The translations under genes were made by a program, and so were the position numbers. 6,228 nucleotides of DNA from an uncultured Opitutaceae bacterium. Lineage in GTDB: Bacteria > Verrucomicrobiota > Verrucomicrobiia > Opitutales > Opitutaceae. Below the pieces are notes generated by a model. The model searched no databases, had not been told where the DNA came from, and saw only the letters and a list, made by a program, of their open reading frames with translations. Location of the stretch: the NCBI GenBank assembly GCA_937128785.1, contig CAKZMS010000641.1, positions 1-6,228 of the forward strand, written 5' to 3'. Positions 1-6,163 of this stretch are shown in pieces; the first letter of the stretch is position 1; every line of letters begins with the position of its first letter.

Positions 1-2
1 TT

Positions 3-1596
<1,594 letters not shown>

Positions 1597-1627
1597 TTGG
1601 ATTTATCGTAACAGGAGAGAATTGTGA

Positions 1628-2101
1628 CTAGCGTCGCCCCTTGATCACGCGGTCGATTTCCCGATCAACGACCCGTTTTTTCAAGTCATCGCGCTTGTCG
1701 TAGAGTTTTTTACCCACGCAGAGGGCCACTTCGACCTTCACGAGCGCTTCCTTCATGTAAATGCGCAGCGGGATCAGTGACTTTCCTCCTTGGCTCAGGG
1801 CTTGATCGATTTTCCGAATCTCCGAACGCTTGAGGAGGAGTTTACGCGTGCGACGCGGCTCGTGGTTGGCATACGTGCCGAAACGATACTCATCGATGTG
1901 GGCATTCATGAGCCAAAGCTCGCCCTTTTTCATGCGACCGAAGGCATCATTGATCTGGGCCCGTCCCGCCCGAATCGACTTCACCTCGGTGCCCTTGAGC
2001 ACCACTCCGGCCTCGAACCTCGACTCCACAAAATAGTCCCGCCGAGCCTTCGCATTGCGAATCTCGGTGAAGCGATTGGTGTCTTTGCCCTTTTTGGCCA
2101 C
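1628..2101 (-). CDS. smpB: SsrA-binding protein SmpB
   Basis: SmpB binds tmRNA and delivers it to stalled ribosomes in trans-translation. The 157-residue protein has the family blocks NAKARRDYFVES, EAGVVLKGTEVKSIR, INDAFGR, GELWLMNAHIDEY, a tRNA-body-binding segment with HEPRRTRKLLLKRSEI, the PLRIYMK strand and the basic tail ending KKRVVDREIDRVIKGRR. The tail of this family occupies the decoding centre. I chose the GTG at 2099-2101, giving (V/M)AKKGKDTNRF, because it fits usual length and start. A GGAG lies four bases upstream, the only plausible Shine-Dalgarno in the window. An ATG at 2152 would add 17 residues unlike the family and has no ribosome site. It lies between rpoZ and thrB in a leftward run. 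The ssrA gene itself is not in this window. Confidence 0.95.
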   Translation of the reverse strand: MAKKGKDTNRFTEIRNAKARRDYFVESRFEAGVVLKGTEVKSIRAGRAQINDAFGRMKKGELWLMNAHIDEYRFGTYANHEPRRTRKLLLKRSEIRKIDQALSQGGKSLIPLRIYMKEALVKVEVALCVGKKLYDKRDDLKKRVVDREIDRVIKGRR

Positions 2102-2191
2102 AAATCTCCGGGGTTGTCTCGAGAACAGGTCGTAAAAAAGGCGGCACCGCATCAGCGGGCCGCCCGAGATAACTAATTGCCCAGCCGCGCC

Positions 2192-2392
2192 TTAAGCCTC
2201 GGCGGTTTCGAAGACGATCTTGCCTTCGATGATTTCGCGCAGGGCGACATCCTCAGGTGCCAACTTCTCGAGCGACTCCACCAAAGGCCGGCTGCCGCGC
2301 TTGAGCTGTTTCACCCGTCGGGAAACGACGTTGATGAGTAAATTCGGGTCGGGCACGGACTGAAGTGCCTCTTTAATGTAATCGTCACGCAT
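2192..2392 (-). CDS. rpoZ: RNA polymerase omega subunit
   Basis: The 66-residue protein looks like the omega subunit, which clamps the C-terminus of beta-prime and helps core RNA polymerase assemble. Evidence is the block PNLLINVVSRRVKQL (about residues 17-31), then RGSRPLVE, and the C-terminal DVALREIIEGKI, all in the order found in RpoZ of many phyla. It is at the short end of the family range and lacks an extended acidic tail. The ATG at 2390-2392 is the only sensible start, and no Shine-Dalgarno is visible ahead of it. It heads the leftward rpoZ-smpB-thrB run, with a 90-bp gap to the chosen smpB start, and is divergent from cutA. Its presence near the rpoB piece is coincidental, since that piece belongs to another genome. 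Confidence 0.9.
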   Translation of the reverse strand: MRDDYIKEALQSVPDPNLLINVVSRRVKQLKRGSRPLVESLEKLAPEDVALREIIEGKIVFETAEA

Positions 2393-2501
2393 GGAACGGA
2401 AATGGATTTAAACCGACAGAAACCGGCAAGAGCATGCCTCTGGCTCAGCACCGTCAAGGTCAATCTTGCTTCGGGGCTCCCCCTGCCCGAGACTTCCCGC
2501 C
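2393..2501. promoter_or_regulatory. Divergent intergenic region between rpoZ and cutA
   Basis: This 109-bp gap must hold the promoter for the leftward rpoZ run and probably that for rightward cutA. On the minus strand, TTGACC and TTGACG (revcomp of about 2452-2463) resemble -35 boxes. A TTTAAAT about 14-20 bases before the rpoZ ATG resembles a -10 element, but the spacing between these is too long for one promoter. No convincing pair is seen on the plus strand. Treat it as a likely regulatory region without a resolved promoter. Confidence 0.35.
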
Positions 2502-2846
2502 ATGCTCGTGATCGGATGGACCACTACTTCCTCGCAACCCCAGGCGGAGACCCTGGGGCGCGCCTTGGTAGGAGCCCGCCTCGCGGCCTGCGCTCAAATC
2601 GAAGGTCCCGTGACGTCGATCTATCACTGGGAGGATGAGCTACAAACCGACGCTGAATGGCGGCTGACGCTCAAGTTTCTGCCCCAACATCAGGACGCCG
2701 TCGAAAAGCGGCTACACGAGCTCCACCCCTATGAAACCCCCCAGTGGGTCACGGTAATTGCCGACCATGTCGCGGAAAAATACTTGTCATGGGCAAAAGC
2801 GAACTCTAGCTCCCTTCCCTTTAACGCGTCACAAGCACCCATTTAA
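2502..2846 (+). CDS. cutA: CutA1-family divalent cation tolerance protein
   Basis: CutA1 proteins are small, very stable cytoplasmic trimers with a ferredoxin-like fold related to PII. In E. coli the locus was linked to copper tolerance, but the molecular role is still unclear. The 114-residue protein shows the family signatures LGRALVGARLAACAQI (about 18-33), TSIYHWEDEL, the LTLKF strand, HELHPYETPQWV (about 77-88) and the terminal YLSWAKAN. The HPYE box is the family hallmark. I chose the ATG at 2502, giving MLVIGWTTTSS. A TTG at 2466 would add 12 residues outside the domain. No Shine-Dalgarno precedes the ATG. The tail after YLSW is slightly longer than usual. It is followed 11 bp later by the small PVC protein gene and probably shares its transcript and terminator. 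Confidence 0.93.
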   Translation: MLVIGWTTTSSQPQAETLGRALVGARLAACAQIEGPVTSIYHWEDELQTDAEWRLTLKFLPQHQDAVEKRLHELHPYETPQWVTVIADHVAEKYLSWAKANSSSLPFNASQAPI

Positions 2847-2857
2847 TCCAATCCACC

Positions 2858-3013
2858 ATGTCCCAACACAAGAGTCTCCAAGGGCCCCGCGGCCTCGTCG
2901 TGAAGCGCAACGTCCTCAAACGGTTCGAGCGAGTCGAACTCCTCCGCAAGCGCGGTGAATGGAAAGAAGGCGACCGGGTGGTCGGCCTTAAAAAGACCGA
3001 ACCCGAACTCTAA
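2858..3013 (+). CDS. PVC-superphylum small basic protein (possible ribosome-associated)
   Basis: This 51-residue, strongly basic protein starts MSQHKSLQGPRGLVVKRN and continues with VLKRFERVELL, KKRGEWKEGD-like charge and a VGLKKTE end. That pattern (S-L near the start, a K/H-R-N-V-L-x-R-x-E-R-x-E core, a W-x-E-G box, then V-x-G-L-x-K) is that of the small basic protein found in Verrucomicrobia, Planctomycetes, Lentisphaerae and Chlamydiae. I recall this family as a signature protein of the PVC group, with proposed likeness to ribosomal protein L30 and RNA binding. The true function is not settled. It lies 11 bp after cutA and 21 bp before a strong terminator. It has no Shine-Dalgarno; the ATG follows AATCCAATCCACC. 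It is the best single taxonomic marker in the window. Confidence 0.88.
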   Translation: MSQHKSLQGPRGLVVKRNVLKRFERVELLRKRGEWKEGDRVVGLKKTEPEL

Positions 3014-3034
3014 TTTCCCGGCTTCAAACACTTT

Positions 3035-3068
3035 AAGGCAGGTCTGCTCCCCGCGACCTGCCTTTTTT
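3035..3068 (+). terminator. Strong intrinsic terminator after the cutA-small protein pair
   Basis: A perfect 10-bp stem (AAGGCAGGTC at 3035-3044 with GACCTGCCTT at 3055-3064) encloses a 10-nt loop and runs into six T residues at 3063-3068. It lies 21 bp after the small basic protein stop, in the plus orientation. It separates this transcript from the DUF368 gene that starts 40 bp later. Confidence 0.92.
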
Positions 3069-3108
3069 GTGCCCTTGGCTCCACCCCGCTCCGCCCTTCC
3101 CCTCCCGC

Positions 3109-4026
3109 ATGCAATCCCTCCTCTCCCATCTCCGCGTCGCCATCGTTGGATTTCTCATGGGGTGCGCCGACGTCGTGCCCGGAGTGTCCGGTGGCACGAT
3201 CGCCTTCATCTGCGGCATCTACGAGCGCCTGATCAACGGCATCAAATCGTTTGATCTCACCAGTGCCCAACTTCTGCTCAAACGGGACTTTAAAGGACTA
3301 TGGGAGCGAATCCCCTTCCCGTTCTTCATCGCCTTGGGAGTAGGCCTGATCACGGCCATCCTCTCGCTGGCGAAAGTGCTGGAGCACCTGATGATCCACA
3401 ACCCGGTTCAACTCTGGTCGTTTTTCTTTGGATTGGTGCTCGGGTCGATCCTGCTCCTCGGGAAACAAACCTGGGCGTGGAAAGCGGGAGATTGGGCGGT
3501 CTTTTTCGGCTTCGCCATCGGCACGTTTATTTTGGTGGGTCTCAAGTCCCTGGCGACTCCCACCGGCTTGCCCTTTGTCTTTCTGGCCGGGGCGATCGCC
3601 ATCTGTGCCATGATCCTTCCCGGCATCTCGGGTTCCTATCTCTTGGTCATCATGGGCAAATACGCCGTCATCATCGAGGCGGTCAACGATCGGGATCTTA
3701 CCACCCTCGCCGTCTTCTGCGCGGGCATAGCGACCGGAATTCTCTCCTTCGTGAGGCTCGTAAGCTGGATGCTTTCTCACCACCGCCACGTGACGCTCAT
3801 TGCGCTGACCGGCGTGATGGCGGGCGCGCTCCGCACCCTCTGGCCCTGGAAGGAAACCCTCACCACCCGTGTGAACAGCGACGGCGAAACCGTGCCTCTG
3901 ACCCAGGCCAACATTATGCCCGGCGCGGAAGCCAATATCCTACTCGCGATCGGTCTGGCCGTAATCGGCGGAGCCGCCGTCATCCTGATCGAACGCCTGG
4001 CCCGCGCCGAACCAAAGGCGGGTTGA
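3109..4026 (+). CDS. DUF368 membrane protein, PopT-type polyprenyl-phosphate translocase
   Basis: This 305-residue, multi-spanning inner-membrane protein belongs to DUF368. Members (PopT) have been reported to return undecaprenyl phosphate, the lipid carrier of cell-wall synthesis, across the membrane. The two family loops are present: GCADVVPGVSGGTIAF (18-33) and ILPGISGSYLLV (169-180), which look like an internal repeat of re-entrant PGxSGx elements. Hydrophobic segments lie at about 9-20, 72-90, 101-118, 128-146, 155-170, 196-212, 226-242 and 275-293. I chose the ATG at 3109. A GTG at 3067 would start inside the upstream terminator and add 14 residues unlike a membrane-protein start. The leader is pyrimidine-rich with no Shine-Dalgarno. 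Function is transferred from the family; substrate here is inferred. Confidence 0.9.
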   Translation: MQSLLSHLRVAIVGFLMGCADVVPGVSGGTIAFICGIYERLINGIKSFDLTSAQLLLKRDFKGLWERIPFPFFIALGVGLITAILSLAKVLEHLMIHNPVQLWSFFFGLVLGSILLLGKQTWAWKAGDWAVFFGFAIGTFILVGLKSLATPTGLPFVFLAGAIAICAMILPGISGSYLLVIMGKYAVIIEAVNDRDLTTLAVFCAGIATGILSFVRLVSWMLSHHRHVTLIALTGVMAGALRTLWPWKETLTTRVNSDGETVPLTQANIMPGAEANILLAIGLAVIGGAAVILIERLARAEPKAG

Positions 4027-4321
4027 AAGTAAATCAACGGACAGCAAACTAGACGCCCGGACGACGTCGGGCTCGCTACAGGGCGAGAAACCCAGAACCG
4101 CGTTGGAGTGGCAGGTAGAGCTGGACCGCTGGGCCAGCCGCGGTGGAGTGGCAACCCCGTCAGCCTGCAACCGGACGGCCCCTCCACCTTCGCCAAGGCT
4201 TCAGATGACAAGCCGGTCCGTCCCTTGTTGCTACCCACTCAGTGCGGCTAACCTCCCATCCTAAATATGGCCACAAACAGGTATCCCCCAAAGTTTGGTG
4301 TAGACCCGTAGACCCCCTACT
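4027..4321. repeat. Gene-free stretch with palindromes and a 40-bp-offset direct repeat
   Basis: I find no credible gene here. The sequence holds hairpins with stems GCCCG/CGGGC (4055-4059/4068-4072), CTCGC/GCGAG (4072-4076/4083-4087) and GCTGG/CCAGC (4120-4124/4134-4138). A 16-mer at 4098-4113 recurs at 4138-4153 with one change (CCGCGTTGGAGTGGCA versus CCGCGGTGGAGTGGCA). None of the hairpins has a T-tract, so none is an obvious terminator for the DUF368 gene. From about 4189 to 4321 I recognise nothing. The composition fits an interspersed repeat, which needs genome-wide comparison to confirm. Confidence 0.55.
4142..4188. repeat. Large imperfect hairpin
   Basis: An outer 7-bp stem GGTGGAG (4142-4148) with CTCCACC (4182-4188) surrounds an inner stem CCGTC (4157-4161) with GACGG (4174-4178). 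The left arm overlaps the second copy of the 16-base direct repeat. There is no run of T on either side, which argues against an intrinsic terminator. Confidence 0.6.
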
Positions 4322-4322
4322 G

Positions 4323-4345
4323 GCTGGCCGCGCCAGCCGAAGCTT
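4323..4345. repeat. Palindrome-containing repeat ending GAAGCTT, copy 1
   Basis: This 23-base sequence recurs at 4537-4559 with a single change (C to T in the loop of its hairpin). In the second copy it is separated from the 28-bp repeat by two bases. Here it is separated by 37 bases that contain two extra hairpins. Confidence 0.75.
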
Positions 4346-4382
4346 TAGTCTTACCGCAAAGCGGAAAGACCGCGCTATGCGC

Positions 4383-4410
4383 GGCGAAGGCTGGTGCTCC
4401 CGGCGAGAAT
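4383..4410. repeat. 28-bp direct repeat, copy 1 (tRNA 3'-end relic)
   Basis: These 28 bases are identical to 4562-4589. The copy includes the complement of the tRNA-Arg CCA end, the 3' acceptor strand and part of the T arm, plus nine bases beyond the tRNA. The match stops at 4410, in the T loop, and resumes after 76 bp with CGAACTCAC at 4487-4495. It resembles an integration-site duplication, but no integrase is in view. Confidence 0.8.
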
Positions 4411-4495
4411 GGTTCCGCGGCGCGGAATCCCTGCGGGATCGATCCGAAGGATCGCCCCATCTCCGTCCCGCGTTGCGGGCCTCCGTCGAACTCAC

Positions 4496-4513
4496 GTGAG
4501 TTCAATTCTCGCC
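4496..4513. repeat. Inverted copy of the tRNA T-arm
   Basis: GTGAGTTCAATTCTCGCC on the plus strand equals the T-arm of the minus-strand tRNA-Arg (4598 down to 4581) at 17 of 18 positions. It abuts the resumed direct copy at 4487-4495, producing the perfect 16-base palindrome at 4488-4503. I could not fold a full tRNA around it. Confidence 0.75.
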
Positions 4514-4536
4514 ACCCAGTCCGAATTTTCTGATCA

Positions 4537-4559
4537 GCTGGCCGTGCCAGCCGAAGCTT
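4537..4559. repeat. Palindrome-containing repeat ending GAAGCTT, copy 2
   Basis: Second copy of the sequence at 4323-4345, with one base changed. It is followed after two bases by the second 28-bp repeat (4562-4589), which runs into the tRNA gene. CCAGCC at 4547-4552 can also pair with GGCTGG at 4568-4573, overlapping the CCA end of the tRNA gene, so a hairpin may form just past the tRNA. Confidence 0.75.
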
Positions 4560-4570
4560 CAGGCGAAGGC

Positions 4571-4645
4571 TGGTGCTCCCGGCGAGAATCGAACTCACAT
4601 CATCGGCTTCGGAGACCGGTACACTATCCATTGTGCTACAGGAGC
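4571..4645 (-). tRNA. tRNA-Arg, anticodon CCG, with encoded CCA
   Basis: The minus strand folds into a complete cloverleaf. The acceptor is GCTCCTG with CGGGAGC, then discriminator A and encoded CCA (4573-4571). The D stem is GCAC/GTGT with loop AATGGATA (the GG pair and an A at position 20, an arginine identity base in E. coli). The anticodon loop is CTCCGAA, with anticodon CCG at 4612-4610, which reads the arginine codon CGG. The T arm is GTGAG/CTCGC with loop TTCGATT. The only defect is a C-A mismatch at the top of the anticodon stem (27-43). I see no clear promoter in the 165 bp upstream. Duplicated pieces of its 3' half lie immediately downstream. Confidence 0.95.
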
Positions 4646-4810
4646 ATTTCAGCACTGACCGCAGGCAAATTGCGGGGGATCGGCGCACGCTGTCGAGAGG
4701 TTTTTGCTCCGCAATATCCCAGGGCAACCCAGAATACCCTCCGCGCCCATATATCCGTTTCCTCGCCGCGAGATTCTCGACTTCCCGGCTGAAACCACTC
4801 CTCTGGCTTT
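4646..4810. other. Gene-free gap upstream of the tRNA and of the small secreted-protein gene
   Basis: This divergent gap should contain the promoter for tRNA-Arg (leftward) and that for the small gene starting at 4811 (rightward). On the minus strand a TCGACA resembles a -35 box, but the sequence 17 bp further is a poor -10. I see no repeats, no RNA fold and no coding pattern that I can support. Confidence 0.3.
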
Positions 4811-4973
4811 ATGCACTGGAAACTGGCCCTATTCGTTTTCTCCACCATTGCTTTGGTCTGCTCGGCCGCCTGAAAACGACGGGACACCCATCAAGGTCTA
4901 CCAGTCTCTCGACGGCGATGGAATCCGGGAAGAGTTCTACGCGGCGTTGGAAAAATATCTCTACGCCGACTAG
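4811..4973 (+). pseudogene. Small secreted protein, apparently frameshifted
   Basis: An ATG at 4811 opens MHWKLALFVFSTIALVCSAA, which looks like a Sec signal peptide, then hits TGA at 4871-4873. In the next frame the sequence carries on as ENDGTPIKVYQ, SLDGDGIREEF and YAALEKYLYAD, ending with TAG at 4971-4973. Removing one base near 4866-4871 (GGCCGCCT) joins the two into a protein of about 53 residues, with CSAA at the cleavage site and a mature part of about 33 residues. Its stop overlaps the stop of the convergent phosphoesterase in the tetranucleotide CTAG, as expected if both ends are real gene ends. The cause could be a sequencing error, a true mutation or programmed shifting. I do not recognise a family. 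Confidence 0.5.
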
Positions 4974-6091
4974 TTCCCACCGCTCTGCAGCGTCGAAAGG
5001 ACGACCGCCTGCTGGTTGATCAAGTCGCCATCTTCGTCGCGATTCTCGAATGCGATCGTGGCCGGCTGATCATCCCAATTGATCCGCAGTAATCCATAGT
5101 TGGTTCCGCGATAAACGGGGCCCACGCGAAATCGGTTGGGTTCGTCCACGGACTGCACGCCATCGGTCATACCGCTGGAAGTGAAATCCCACATCGGATA
5201 CGGCACGTGGGTCCGGTCTCCGCCCATCTCCCGGGAAACCTCGGCCAAATGGCGATCGCCCGAAATGAAAACGACTCCCTCGGCGCCGGTCTCGCCGATC
5301 AAATCGAAAAGCCGCTGACGTTCATGCGGAAAGTTACCCCACGTCTCCCAGGCATGTTCGTAGGCAATTACCTGGATGCTGCTCGCGATGATGCGGACAT
5401 CAGCGGGTTTGCGCAACTCTGACTCCAACCACCGCCATTGCTTCTCCCCCAGCACCGTGGTGGTCGTATCCGCGGTTGGTTGATAGGGGCCGTTTACGCT
5501 CTCGGCTGCTCGCTCCAACGGGTCCCGAAAATAGCGGGTATCCAGCATGATCACCTGAACTCGCCGCCCCTCCGGACCGAAAGTCCGCGCGTGATAAACA
5601 CCATCCCGTTCCCAAAGGGGATTTCCCGGTTCCAATCCGAAGGCCTGCCAAAACTCCTCTTGGGCGACCTGCTTGAGCGCATACTCTTTGCCTTGGTCAT
5701 TGGCCCCGTAGTCGTGGTCGTCCCACGTCGCCATGAGCGGAGTACGCGCCCGCAAACGCGCATAACCGGCATGATCGTACATCATGGTGTAAGCTTCTTC
5801 GAAACGGGCTCGATCGGCTACGGGCGCCATGACCCTCCGACCGTTCTGATACCATACGTCAGCGTAATTATTGTCGCCAATGAACAGGAACAGATCCGGA
5901 TCGTGGGCGTTGATGGCATCCCAGACCGGCTGGGGTTCGCGCTCTTTGGCGCAGGAACCAAACGCAATCACCTTAAGAGTGAGGGCCTGATCGGATTCAG
6001 GGTAGGCCAACGACGGGTTGCCAGCGTACAGCAGAGAAGGCACGGCCATGAAGGCGCACACCAAACCGATTCGGGTCTTAAAATTCGCCAT
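4970..6091 (-). CDS. Exported PhoD-like phosphoesterase (alkaline phosphatase D family)
   Basis: This 373-residue protein resembles PhoD-type metallophosphoesterases, which release phosphate from phosphodi- and monoesters outside the cytoplasm. A Sec-like signal peptide covers about residues 1-23, with cleavage near LYAG. Metal and active-site blocks follow: FGSCAKE (44-50), LFIGDNNYAD (69-78), ATWDDHDYGAND (121-132), MLDTRYFRD (182-190) and the histidine block ISGDRHLAEV (276-285), then YPMWDFTSSGMT (298-309). I chose the ATG at 6089-6091; a TTG at 6106 would only add five residues. No twin-arginine motif is seen, unlike classical PhoD. Its stop overlaps that of the small convergent gene. 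Start lies 15 bp after a terminator, so its promoter is unclear. Exact substrate is unknown. Confidence 0.9.
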   Translation of the reverse strand: MANFKTRIGLVCAFMAVPSLLYAGNPSLAYPESDQALTLKVIAFGSCAKEREPQPVWDAINAHDPDLFLFIGDNNYADVWYQNGRRVMAPVADRARFEEAYTMMYDHAGYARLRARTPLMATWDDHDYGANDQGKEYALKQVAQEEFWQAFGLEPGNPLWERDGVYHARTFGPEGRRVQVIMLDTRYFRDPLERAAESVNGPYQPTADTTTTVLGEKQWRWLESELRKPADVRIIASSIQVIAYEHAWETWGNFPHERQRLFDLIGETGAEGVVFISGDRHLAEVSREMGGDRTHVPYPMWDFTSSGMTDGVQSVDEPNRFRVGPVYRGTNYGLLRINWDDQPATIAFENRDEDGDLINQQAVVLSTLQSGGN

Positions 6092-6104
6092 GCCCGAACC
6101 AAAC

Positions 6105-6130
6105 AAAAACGCCCGCAGAAGCGAGCGTTT
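6105..6130 (-). terminator. Intrinsic terminator after dihydrolipoyl dehydrogenase
   Basis: On the minus strand, AAACGCTCGC (6130-6121) pairs with GCGGGCGTTT (6116-6107) with one mismatch around a TTCT loop. It is followed by further T residues, giving a run of five (6109-6105). It lies 34 bp past the stop of the minus-strand gene at 6164, so it ends that transcript. Confidence 0.8.
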
Positions 6131-6163
6131 GCCGGGATCTTTGGGAGGAATTTTGCGCGGGCC

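Larger units (their letters stand above)
4322..4503. repeat. Array of short hairpins, mostly with three-nucleotide loops
   Basis: Consecutive inverted repeats with 3-nt loops: 4322-4338 (arm GGCTGGC, loop CGC), 4348-4370 (arm GTCTTACCGC with one mismatch, loop AAA), 4370-4384 (CCGCGC, loop TAT), 4413-4427 (TTCCGC, loop GGC), 4427-4439 (ATCCC, loop TGC), 4440-4454 (CGATCC, loop GAA) and 4467-4479 (CCCGC, loop GTT). The run ends in a loopless perfect palindrome, GAACTCACGTGAGTTC at 4488-4503. Another 3-nt-loop hairpin lies at 4537-4551 (GCTGGC, loop CGT). Stem sequences differ; only the architecture repeats. Several abut or share a base with the next. Confidence 0.8.

Noticed and set aside
2102..2152. 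ATG at 2152 as the smpB start
   Set aside because: It adds 17 residues unlike the family and has no ribosome site. The GTG at 2101 fits length, family start and a GGAG.
3067..3108. Upstream GTG start for the DUF368 gene
   Set aside because: It lies within the T-run of the terminator and adds residues unlike the start of this membrane family.
3298..4052. Long frames on both strands inside the DUF368 gene (for example 3300-4052 plus and 3298-3789 minus)
   Set aside because: They are shadow frames of a GC-rich membrane-protein gene, with low-complexity charged products and no motifs.
4430..4530. A second tRNA on the plus strand using the inverted T-arm at 4496-4513
   Set aside because: Only the T-arm-like part is present. 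I could not find matching acceptor, D and anticodon arms.
4322..4589. CRISPR array
   Set aside because: There are only two direct 28-bp copies, no regular repeat-spacer unit, and the repeat is explained by the tRNA 3' end.
4383..4589. Integrated phage or genomic island bounded by tRNA-derived att sites
   Set aside because: The copies are only 179 bp apart and no integrase or cargo gene lies between them. At most this is a remnant or a target scar.
4394..5019. Several long frames on both strands across the repeat island as proteins
   Set aside because: They run through the tRNA gene and palindromes, show no family motifs, and their shared peptide strings come from the duplicated DNA.
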